DNA from: Pelobates cultripes
Taxonomy: Eukaryota > Chordata > Amphibia > Anura > Pelobatidae
DNA length: 64,000 nt
Assembly (NCBI GenBank): GCA_933207985.1
Contig: OW240921.1
Location: 15,624,594-15,688,593, forward strand
Reading direction: 5' to 3'
Shown: piece by piece, positions 49,871 through 59,355 of the stretch
Numbering within the stretch: position 1 is the stretch's first letter
How the letters are laid out: each line of letters opens with the position of its first letter
Notes under the pieces: model-generated
The model's input: only the letters and a program-made list of their open reading frames with translations
Told to the model about the DNA's origin: nothing
The model's database searches: none
Made by a program: the position numbers and the translations under genes

Positions 49871-50635
49871 GGGTCAGCAAGGAGAAGTAATATAAATGAG
49901 CAGCAAGGAGCACAACAAGTAAAGTAGGAGAAGGAGCACAAAGGAACATAAATGAGCAGGAATGGTCTGCAAGGATAAGGAAGGATCAGCAAGGAGAAGG
50001 AAGGGTCAGCAAGGAGCTGGAAGGTAAAGCAGCACAAAGGTAAAGTAGAAAGAGCAGAAAGGGTCAGAAGATGCTGAAAATGGCAGCAAGGACCAGGACG
50101 GGTCAGAAGGAGCACAAAGGTGATGTAGGAGAAGGAACAGAAATGAGCAGGAAGGGTCTGCAAGGAGCAGGAAGGGTCTGCAAGGGGCAGGAAGGGTCTG
50201 CAAGGGGCAGGAAGGAGTAAGAAGGGTCTGCAAGGAGAAGGAAGGGTCTGCATAAAGCAGAAAGGGACAGAAGGAGGACAAAGGTAAAGGAGTAGAAAGA
50301 ATCCGAAGGAGCACAAAGGTAAAGTAGGAGAAGGAGCAGAAAAGGGTAGCAAGGAGCAGAAAAGGGTAGCAAGGAGCAGAAAGGGATCGCAAGGAGCAGA
50401 AAGGGACAGCAAGGAGCAGAAAGGGACAGCAAGGAGCACAAAGGTAAAGTTGGAGAAGGAGCAGAAAGGGATCAGAAAGAGAAAGGAGCAGAAGGGGGAG
50501 CAAAATAAGCAGAAAGTAGCAGAAAGGTAACAGAGCAGAAGGAGCCAAGGAGGAGAGAAGACAGTGTCAGAAGAAAAAGAAGACTGTGTCAAATAAGGAG
50601 AAGAAAAGGAGATTGGAGCAGGAAGGACAAGTGAA
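49871..50635 (+). repeat. Purine-rich GCAGGAAGGGTCTGCAAGGA minisatellite
   Basis: Degenerate units of 20-50 bp combine GGAGCAGAAAGGGACAGCAA, GGAGCACAAAGGTAAAGTAG and GCAGGAAGGGTCTGCAAGG. The plus strand is nearly all purine. Long minus frames rich in Leu/Pro/Ser/Cys (to 269 codons) are artefacts. Confidence 0.88.
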
Positions 50636-50998
50636 GTGAACACTCCACTTTATTCTGGACACCACATCATAAGGCTTTGGTACCTGGGCCTGGCAGAGAA
50701 ACTTTGGACCTTCTCATCTCCCCAGGTAAAAAAATATCAGTGTTAATGTGTTCACTTTTATTTACGGAGTGTCAGGAAGCACAGAGTGCCGCTGGGGAGG
50801 AGTGGCGCTGATTGGCTAGAGCGGTCAGCTGGCACTCTAAGCCAATCAGTAGGTTCCCATTCATAAAAGTAAAACATTTTTATGAACAGGGAACTAGCGA
50901 TTGGCGTAGAGCGTCAACTGACCACTCTAGCCAATCTGTAGCACCCATGCCTGACGTCAATCTGCACTTCCTGACACTCCATTTCAGAAGCCGAATAC

Positions 50999-51098
50999 NN
51001 NNNNNNNNNNNNNNNNNNNNNNNNNNNNNNNNNNNNNNNNNNNNNNNNNNNNNNNNNNNNNNNNNNNNNNNNNNNNNNNNNNNNNNNNNNNNNNNNNN
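50999..51098. other. Assembly gap (100 N)
   Basis: Exactly 100 N; a round placeholder suggests unknown true size. It lies at the left edge of a 40-bp minisatellite, which probably caused the assembly break. Confidence 0.99.
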
Positions 51099-52215
51099 AT
51101 GGCAGACACTGAGACACTAAGGGACACTGGGAGACATTATGGCAGACACTGAGACACTAAGGGACACTGGGAAACATTATGGCAGACACTGAGACACTAA
51201 GGGACATTGGGAGACATTATGGGAGACACTGAGACACTAAGGGACATTAGGAGACATTATGGCAGACACTGAGACACTAAGGGACATTGGGAGACATTAT
51301 GGCAGACACGGAGACACTAAGGGACACTGGGAGACATTATGGCAGACACTGAGACACTAAGGGACACTGGGAGACATTATGGCAGACATTGAGACACTAA
51401 GGGACATTGGGAGACATTATGGCAGACACTGAGACACTAAGGGACATTGGGAGACATTATGGCAGACACTGAGACACCAAGGGACATTGGGAGACAATAT
51501 GGCAGACACTGAGACACCAAGGGACACTGGGAGACATTATGGCAGACACTGAGACACTAAGGGACACTGGGAGACATTATGGCAGACACTGAGACACTAA
51601 GGGACATTGGGAGACATTATGGCAGACACTGAGGCACTAAGGGACATTGGGAGATACTATGACACAGACACATGGGGACACAGTGTCCCCATGTCTCCCA
51701 GTGTCTCACTGTCCCCATGTCTTCTAGTGCCTCCATGTCTCTCATTGCCTCAAGTGTCACAATGTCCCCATGTCTCCAAGCTAGTGTCCCTAGTGTCTGT
51801 GTCCCCATGTCTCAATGTCCCCATGTCCCCCAGCCAGTGTCTCTAGTGTCTGTATCCCCATGTCTTCAAGTGTCCCCTATTTTCCCATAGTCCCCATGTG
51901 TCCCAGCCAGAGTCCCCTAGTCTCCCAGTGTCACTGGTGTCTCCGTGTCCCTAGGTCTCCCCATGTCCCCAGGTCTCCCCTTCTTCCTAGAGTCCTAGTG
52001 ACATGGGGACCCTGGGATACATGGGGACACAGGGAGACATGGGGCATTGAGACACTGTGATACATAGGATCACTGGGAGACCTGGGGACACGACACTAGG
52101 GGACACTGGGAGACATGGGTCACTGAGACACTGATACATAGGAACACTGAGACCTGGAGTAATCGACACATGGGGGCACTGAGTCATGAGGGCACTGGGA
52201 GACATGGGGGCACTG
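51099..52215. repeat. 40-bp minisatellite with orientation switches
   Basis: 51099-51660 has about 14 forward units (ATGGCAGACACTGAGACACT, AAGGGACATTGGGAGACATT). From about 51680 to 51990 the motif appears inverted (CCCCATGTCTCCCAGTGTCTC), and from about 52000 to 52215 forward again (GGGACACTGGGAGACATGGG). The flip creates long inverted repeats. Confidence 0.88.
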
Positions 52216-52324
52216 CTTGTTTTTAGGAGTCTAACAGCATGCAGAGTTACAGCTTCAGGCTTGAATATAGATTTTGCTATATTTATAGAGGCATGAGGGG
52301 TCCAGGGGGGGCTAGATGGTGGTG

Positions 52325-52383
52325 TTAATACTATAGGGTCATGAATTCATGTTTGTGTTCCTGACCCTATAGTGATCCTTTAA
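52325..52383. mobile_element. 59-bp TTAA mini-MITE
   Basis: TTAATACTATAGGGTCATGAA and TTCCTGACCCTATAGTGATCCTTTAA pair as a hairpin with TTAA at each end. It matches the terminal hairpin of the 36307 family, so it is either a minimal derivative or a paired-end relic. Confidence 0.75.
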
Positions 52384-53255
52384 GGTAATGCTGACTTTGG
52401 TCTCTCTAACACTGTGGCATGTTCCCTTTCTTCTACACTCACTACATACAGCTTTTCTCTGTCCCAGACCAAATATCAGGAGCTTCTGCCTGCTAGTAAG
52501 AAGGTAAGGAGACAAGTGGACCATCGAGTTCTAGGGGACAGTCCTTAGAAAGCATTGAGTGAGCGCATCATTAGATGCATTTATGCCAAGCTCAGGGTGC
52601 TGTCTGCATAGTATGCCCTTAGTTGGCCAGCTGCATGATTGGCAGGCAGCCTGACATGCATTCATTCTTTAAGCAGACATGTCCTCTTTTTGGGCATGTT
52701 TGCCCGTTTTGGCAGGTTACGTGATTTGTGTCAGTGGCAAACCCTTTTACCGTGCCCATTGACTTCCTGCTTGATTGGACGTTGCTGTTAGGGGTTATGG
52801 ATTTACTTGAAAGCTGAAAACATAAATTAGAGAGAGATTAGCCTAGGGTATGTGTTTTCTTATAGCTGCTGTTTTCTTTCTCCCCAGTACCATCTCCATC
52901 AGATACATGACGCTTGGGAGTGTTTTACTGTTTTTGGTCGATATGATTCTGTAATTAGGCCCGTCATAATTGTCAGCACCAGGCCCACTGGGCTCTTAAT
53001 CTGGCCCTGGTGAAGCATAGTATAGAAGATACTGTTTAATGTAGTGTAAGTAAAAAGTGAAGTGGAGGGGTAAATATTTAGTGTAGTGTGTTAGGTAAAT
53101 GTGAAGTGTAGTGTATTTATGGTAATGTAGAGGTTAATGTGTCGTGTAATGTGTTAGGTTAGTGTCAAGGTTAAAGGATCACCTCAAGCACCATAACCAC
53201 TGTAACTCATATGTGCAGAGCTTAGCTCAGGAGACCTCATGGAGTTAGTACCAGC
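52384..53255. other. Non-coding DNA inside the composite, with a MITE end near 53170
   Basis: AAAGGATCACCTCAAGCACC near 53174 and CTATAGTGTCAGGAATACATG at 56100 look like two ends of a TTAA MITE separated by the 53256-56098 insertion. The rest is unrecognised. Confidence 0.5.
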
Positions 53256-53599
53256 CAGGGCCGGACTGGGGAAAAAATTCGGCCCGGGCATTTTTAATTA
53301 CAGCGGCCCACTGAAAAGGGGGCGGGGCCAGATAGGGTGTGTTTTGTCGTCCCCAATGACAAGCACGCCCCATCTCAAAGTGAGCATGTTGGTTCAATGC
53401 TCTTCCAGGGCATGAGAAAAGGGCCCTGTATTTGATCTGCACAGCGCAAGCAAATTTAATAACATGCTTGCATTGTGTTTGCTTGAAACTTGTCTCAGGG
53501 GTTTCCATAATTGGAATACTTACTGTATCCCATTTATGGAGACACTATGTGTTTGCTTAAAGGATATCTAGTGTGTTCATAGGGGATCCTGAGTGTGTA

Positions 53600-55262
53600 T
53601 GTCAGAAATGTAGTGTGTGTGTAAGTGGTGCAGCATCTGTGTGTAGGGGATCTAGTGTGTGTTTGAAGGACTCAGGAGTGCGTATAGGAGATCTAGTGAG
53701 TGTGTGACTAGTGAGTGTGTGACTGGTGCAGTGTGTTTGGGGGGTGCTGTGTGTGTGACTGGTGCAGTGTGTTTGGGGGGTGCTGTGTGTGTGAGGGGTG
53801 TAGTGTGCATTTGTGAGGAGTATAGTGTGTGTGGGAGGGTGCAGTATGTGTGTGGGAGGGTGCTGTGTGTGAGGGCGCTGTGTGTGAGGGCACTGTGCGA
53901 GGGTTCTGTGTATTTGAGGGTGATGTGTATTTGAGGGTGATGTGTATTTGAGGGTGATGTGTATTTGAGGGTGATGTGTGTGTGTGTGTGTTGGGGTGCT
54001 GTGTGTGTGTTGGGTTGCTGTGTGTGTGTTGGGTTGCTGTGTATGTGTTGGGGTGATGTGTGTGTGTGTGTGTGCTAGGTTGCTGTATGTGTTAGGGTGC
54101 TGTGTCAATGTTAGGATGCTGTGTCAATGTTAGGGTGCTGGTGTTAGGTTGCTGTGTGTGTGTGTGTTAGGGTGCTGTGTCAATGTTAGGGTGCTGGTCT
54201 TAGGGTGCTGTGTGTGTTTTAGGGTGCTGTGTGAGTGTCAGGGTGCTGTGTGAGTGTGTTAAGGTGCTGTGTGTGTGTTAGGGTGATGTGTCAATGTTAG
54301 GGTGCTGGTATTAGGGTGCTATGTGTGTGTTGGGGTGCTGGTGTTAGGGTGCTGTGTGTGTGTTAGGGTTCTGTGTCAATGTTAGGGTGCTGGTGTTAGG
54401 GTGCTGTGTGTGTGTTAGGATTCTGTGTCAATGTTAGGGTGCTGGTGTTAGGGTGCTGGTGTTAGGGTGCTGTGTGTGTGTTAGGGTGCAGAGTCAATGT
54501 TAGGGTGCTGGTGTTAGGGTGCTGTGTGTGTGTTAGGGTGCTGTGTCAATGTTAGGGTGCTGGTGTTAGGGTGCTGTGTGTGTGTTAGGGTGCTGTGTCA
54601 ATGTTAGGGTGCTGTGTGTGTTAGGGTTCTGTGACAATGTTAGGGTGCTGGTGTTAGGGTGCTGGTGTTAGGGTGCTGTGTGTGTGTTAGTGTGCTGTGT
54701 GTGTTAGGGTTCTGTGTCAATGTTAGGGTGCTGGTGTTAGGGTGCTGTGTGTGTGGGGTTCTGTGTCAATGTTAGGGGTGCTGGTAGGGTTGCTGTGTGT
54801 GTTGGGTGCTGTGTCAATGTTAGGGTGCTGGTGTTAGGGTGCTGTGTGTGTGTTGGGGTGCTGTGTGTCAATGTTAGGGTGCTGTGTGTGTGTGTTGGTG
54901 TGTGTGTGTTAGGGTGCTGGTGTTGGGTGCTGTGTGTGTGTTAGGGTGCTGTGTGTGTGTTAGGGTGCTGTATCAATGGTGGGGTGCTGTGTTAGGGTTC
55001 TGTGTCAATGTTAGGGTGCTGGTGTTAGGGTGCTGTGTGTGTTAGGGTGCTGGTGTTGGGGTGCTGTGTGTGTGTTAGGGTTCTGTGTCAATGTTAGGGT
55101 GCTGTGTCAATGTTAGGGTGCTGTGTGTGTGTTAGGTTGCTGTGTCAATGTTAGGGTGCTGGTGTTAGGGTGCTGTGTGTGTGTTAGGTTGCTGTGTCAA
55201 TGTTAGGGTGCTGGTGTTAGGGTGCTGTGTATGTGTTAGGGTGCTGGGTGAGGGTGATGTGT
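53600..55262. repeat. GTGTG / TTAGGGTGCTG minisatellite
   Basis: 53600-54000 is TG-rich with units such as GACTGGTGCAGTGTGTTTGG. From about 54000 the units are TTAGGGTGCTGTGTCAATG and TTAGGGTGCTGGTG plus TGTGTGTG runs, many copies in mixed order. Frames across it are artefacts. Confidence 0.93.
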
Positions 55263-55309
55263 GTGTTTGCCAGGATTTTGTATTGGGGGAGGCAGGTAAA
55301 TGGCACTAT

Positions 55310-55625
55310 TAATGTTTTACTAAAAAATAAAAATAAATACGTAATAATAAATAATAAAAATAAATACATAATAAATAATAAAAATAAATACATACTAATA
55401 AATACTAATAATAAATAATAAAAATACATACTAATAAATACTAATAATAAATAATACAAATAAATAATAAAAATAAATACATACTAAATACTAATAATAA
55501 ATAATAAAAATAAATACATACTAATAAATTCTAATAATAAATACTAATAATAAATAATAAAAATACATAATAATAAATACTAATAATAAATAATAAAAAT
55601 ACATACTAATAAATAATAAATACAT
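55310..55625. repeat. AATAAATACATACTAAT minisatellite
   Basis: AT-rich units of AAAAATAAATACATACTAAT and AAATACTAATAAT with no G or C runs, abruptly followed by the C-rich CCCCCACCCCCC segment. Confidence 0.95.
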
Positions 55626-55639
55626 TATATCCCCCACCC

Positions 55640-56060
55640 CCCTCTATTCTTACCTGTAGTCTGGAAGGGGGGGGGGTGGGGGGATCGTGCTGCAGCCAGC
55701 CATCCCTGGTGGTCCTCGTGGTTAGTGAACTCTAGCCCTTTGGGGCTAGAGTTCACTCTCGCGAGACCCGGCCGGTTGCCATAGCAACGGTCCGGATCTC
55801 GCGAGAGAAACCCGGCGGAGCTGCAAATTAGAGCTCCGCCGGGTCCTCTCTCCTGTCGGCTGTCTCCCTCCCTCTCCCCCCGCCGGCGGCCGCGTTTGAG
55901 TACATGTGGGCCGGTGAGGGAGATCTTTGATCTCCCCACCGGCCCTCCATGGAAGACAGCGGGGCCGGCGCTCGGATAGCGCCGGCCCTGCATAGACCGG
56001 CAGGGGAGATCCTGTGATCTCCCCTGCCGGCCTCGGCCCATGGCCACCGCGGCCCACCGG
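55640..56060. repeat. CpG-rich palindromic segment
   Basis: Inverted pairs include GTGAACTCTAGCCC / GGGGCTAGAGTTCAC, GGCGGAGCTGCAAATT / AGAGCTCCGCCGG, and AGATCTTTGATCTCCCC with GGGGAGATCCTGTGATCTCCCC. CpG is frequent, unlike the surrounding intron. Confidence 0.8.
55757..55806. promoter_or_regulatory. X-box-like site between two TCTCGCGAGA palindromes
   Basis: TCTCGCGAGA occurs at 55757-55766 and 55797-55806, and GTTGCCATAGCAAC at 55775-55788. The last fits the RFX X-box pattern GTNRCC-N2-RGYAAC; TCTCGCGAGA is a known promoter motif of vertebrate housekeeping genes. It lies inside a transposon and activity is unproven. Confidence 0.5.
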
Positions 56061-56275
56061 GCATTTGCCCGGTGTGCCCGATGGCCAGTCCGGGCCTGAC
56101 TATAGTGTCAGGAATACATGTTTGTTAGTTGTGAAAACGCTATTCACCCTGGCTTTATGTGATAATGACTATGCTCCTCCCCTTCATGACACTGTCAAAA
56201 AGGGACCGAGCATGGATGTCATTACAATTATGCCCCCCCCCCGGAAAAATTCCTGCGGACGCCCATGCTTACCAG

Positions 56276-56964
56276 GCTCAGTTGCTCCCTCCCTCCCTTT
56301 AGGCATGGATTAAGTCTTGCCCGCTTGATCACAGTGGCGGGCTGGTATAAGGAAGGTTAAGGAGGTAACGGGCCTGCTTAGGGAAGAGAAGAGCAAGAGT
56401 AGTGAGTTGGATGTTTATTATGGTTGGTTACCGATTGGCAAGATGTTGATGGGTTTCGAGCTCGTTGGTAGCTCAGAACCCAGGTGGTGTAGGGTATCAA
56501 GGTATACCCCTGCCAGGATCATGTGGAAAATGTTGGATCTTTGTTATGGTATATTTACGTGTTGTTATACCATGTTATGTTATATATTATGGGTCATTGC
56601 CTTGTGATCTGATATGTGGGGAAGTGATAATGTTGGATGGCTGAGGATTTGGGGGTAGGCAATGACTTTAGTTATTTATATGTTATTGTTATTATTATTT
56701 ATTAGGGGTGGGTTGGTATAAGGTGGTAGACAGCTCCTCCTGCCCATATGGAGACAATGCACCTGTCATGCATGGCCAAGCCTTCCTTCACCAGTGATCA
56801 CAGTATCTCCTTGCACACTGTAGGCACTCAATGGATATGTAATTTGCACAAAATTCTTCTCATTATGATGTCTCCACCTGAGCGGGTAGTTTAGAGTTTC
56901 CTAATTTTCAGATATCATTTCATAGCGTGCATGTTATCAAAGTATCTGTGTTAATGAAGTCTGT
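56276..56964. other. Intronic non-coding DNA
   Basis: Between the composite element and a LINE tail. No exon or repeat ends recognised. Confidence 0.4.
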
Positions 56965-56967
56965 GTG

Positions 56968-57345
56968 AGACAGGGGGGATATGATATGATGGAAACATTT
57001 AAATACATAAAGGGAATCAACACAGTAAAGGAGGAGACTATATTTAAAGGAAGAAAAACTACCACAACAAGAGGACATAGTCTTAAATTAGAGGGACAAA
57101 GGTTTATAAATATTATCAGGAAGTATTACTTTACTGAGAAGGTAGTGAATACATGGAATAGCCTTCCAGCTGAGGTGGTAGAGGTTAACACAGTGAATGA
57201 GTTTAAGTATGCGTGGGATAGGTATAAGGCTATCCTAACTATAAGATAAGGCCAGGGACTAATGAAAGTATTTAGAAAATTGGGCAGACTAGATAGGCCG
57301 AATGGTTCTTATCTGCTGTCACAGTCTATGTTTCTATGTGTGTGT
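56968..57345 (+). mobile_element. L2/CR1-like LINE 3' end
   Basis: The frame reads MMETFKYIKGINTVKEETIF, TTTTRGHSLKLEGQRF, IRKYYFTEKVVNTWNSLPAE and EFKYAWDRYKAI, with a stop at about 57247. The 3' UTR is GGGCAGACTAGATAGGCCGA and TCTATGTTTCTATG. This is the same family as 34775, similarly truncated at the 5' side and antisense to iglon5. Confidence 0.87.
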
Positions 57346-59235
57346 AGTGTTGGTGCCATGGTGTGTTGACTGTGATACATTGTAGTATAGATGTGCAGCT
57401 AAAGAGGGTTAACAGATTAACAGCAATGTCTTTGCTGTATCCAAATCTAAGCATAATCTCTCCCTCCTTCTCTGCTCATCTCTCTGGTTGGCTCTCCCAA
57501 CTTCCTGGCATCCTCCTAGCTCCATACATCAAAGTCACTGGCCAGGGATGATGTATACGTTTAATGCATTACACTAATATATCAGCAGAGCGATGGCTCC
57601 TAGATAATGTATGGATATAATGCATCACGCCGCTACTGTCTGCCTCCTGATGTATGGCTTCCCTCACCCCTCCGCTCCAGGGGAATCACTATGTATCAGA
57701 GCTCTCCTAGCAGTACTCTGACTTCCATTTCTATCCTACTCATTTTTATTTTACATTTTACAGTGGTTACAATTAACCTCCGCATGTAGCAGTGTATCTG
57801 CTATGTTATGGGGTCATCTAGCATACAACTCTGTACAGATCTAGAATCCAAATCTATACATAGAATCTCCAGTGCTAAGCAAGATTCCAACACTGTATCT
57901 GGATTTACTGATAGTAGAATTAATTAATTAATTAGTAGAATTCCTTCTTCCTTCTACTTTCACCATATTTTCTGAGCTGATCAGTTGGTAAGCCGTTCTC
58001 TTCTACAAATGGTTTTCTAAAAATAGTTTTGGTGATTCTAGAAGAGTTTCGTTTTATTGCATCAGTCAACCGGCACTGCAAACAGGGAACATTTATTTAT
58101 ATATTCCTAACCTTACCCTGCATCATAAGAGTCAGTCATCTTTCTTTTCTGACTCTCGGTCAACTGTGTAGCAGAGCCCCTTAGCGGTGAAGCCCATGGT
58201 AACTGAATTTAAGCACAATACATTTTGAGGTTTCCAGAGTCAGAGAGTGCTAAGTTTTGGAACGGTCACTACTAGTCTAGAAACAACACCTAATAAGACA
58301 ATTAAGGTTCTGAATACTACTTTATATTAATGTGGCTCTGCCACCATACTATACATAAAGATAGAATCCCACAATCTCACAATCTCACATTCACTATGTT
58401 GGACTTTCAATGAAACTCCAAAGCATTCAAAATAGATCTTATCATATATATTGACAAGAGATTGTCTTATGGTAAAGACTCAAGTTGACAAACGCAGATC
58501 TTCTGCCATCAGTCTTTTTCTCACGGACAAGACGTGGTCTATGCAAATACCCCCTTTTTGAAGGATGAAGGAGTTGGGGAAACTGCATCAGGTAGGCATA
58601 CCTGGGCTAGCGCATCAAAAGCAGGCAGCAACCTTCGTGACAGAGATTCTTTCATCCAGCATCGAACTCACTATTACTATTGTTCTAGTCCAATGCTAGG
58701 TTCCTGCTTGATCTGCACAACCAATACTGGCTTAAAATCTGTACTTAGATATCAGATATCAGCTCTACGTTCATCCCTTGACTAGAAACAGGTCATCAAA
58801 TATGGCTGTTGTTGGAGAATTGAATCCAGCTCTGACCATTCAATCTGCTATATCTCTTCAGTCCCCTAGCTCTGTCATGTTCCCTGAAACTCCTATATTA
58901 ACCCGACCTCCTGTCTGAGCCCAAGCCGTTGAATATAAACCCAATCTTGCCTTATGAACTAACTTTTTACTTCTTTTATCTGCCTCTACACTCCTAACAT
59001 AACTAATTCTACCATGTAAGCTGAGGACTGTTTAATATCCATGCTTCTCATATGTATTCACAGCCTCCTATTCTAACCCAATCTCTAATTAGTCCAATAC
59101 ATACCACACATCATACTTCATTCTCAGCTGTCTTTTGATATTCCCAACTCTCTGTGAATGCAGAACGCCCCTTGTAGGCCCCTGGGAGAAACATGGTGGC
59201 ACGGTTACTGTAACAGTCCATGAAAGTGTCCTTAC
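57346..59235. other. Intronic non-coding DNA
   Basis: Rich in direct short motifs but without exon or repeat boundaries that I can support. It ends at the donor of the 59236 exon. Confidence 0.4.
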
Positions 59236-59355
59236 CTTTCAGCTGTCTCCAGGTGACAGTTGGCTCTGGTTTCCCCACCGCAAGACACATGAGATTAACA
59301 TTACTTCCTTCATTAACGATGATGCTGGAGGAGATGTTGACAATTTGGGCTGGGA
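59236..59355 (-). CDS. iglon5: IgLON family member 5-like, exon for first half of Ig domain 2
   Basis: This 120-bp internal exon belongs to a GPI-anchored neuronal cell-adhesion protein of the IgLON family. On the minus strand it has a CCTAG acceptor before 59355 and a GTAAGG donor at 59235. It starts and ends in phase 1. The reading is about 40 residues: [16 protein letters not shown], then [14 protein letters not shown] and VTWRQLK, which supply the first cysteine and the core tryptophan of Ig2. NIS is a likely N-glycosylation site. From memory, human IGLON5 has very similar text here ([27 protein letters not shown]), which is closer than LSAMP, NTM, OPCML or NEGR1. The split valine at the start needs an upstream exon ending in G; this Ig1 exon was not found up to position 64000, so the gene runs off the right edge. 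The open frame has no break. Confidence 0.88.

Larger units (their letters stand above)
53256..56098. mobile_element. Nested hAT-like element with CAGGGCCGGACTGG ends
   Basis: The ends CAGGGCCGGACTGG and CCAGTCCGGGCCTG are inverted with one mismatch; sub-terminal CGGCCCGGGCA and TGCCCGGTGTGCCCG also pair. I saw no exact 8-bp duplication, so one flank may be altered. It contains the GT-rich and AAT-rich satellites and a CpG-rich palindrome, and has no transposase. Confidence 0.78.
49293..56267. mobile_element. ~7-kb hAT-like composite element with 8-bp target duplication
   Basis: CTTACCAG is repeated exactly at 49285-49292 and 56268-56275. The ends CATGGGCGTCCACAGG and CCTGCGGACGCCCATG are inverted (one mismatch), with CCCCCC-rich sub-terminal sequence on each side. 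No transposase was found. The inside is a series of minisatellites, a 100-N gap, a 59-bp TTAA MITE and another hAT-like element (53256-56098). It lies in the 16.6-kb iglon5 intron and makes up over 40% of it. Confidence 0.85.

Noticed and set aside
49834..50643. 269-codon Leu/Pro/Ser/Cys-rich minus-strand frame
   Set aside because: Purine-rich satellite read on its complement; no domain and no splice context.
50812..51120. Open frame crossing the N gap
   Set aside because: The frame is an artefact of unknown bases.
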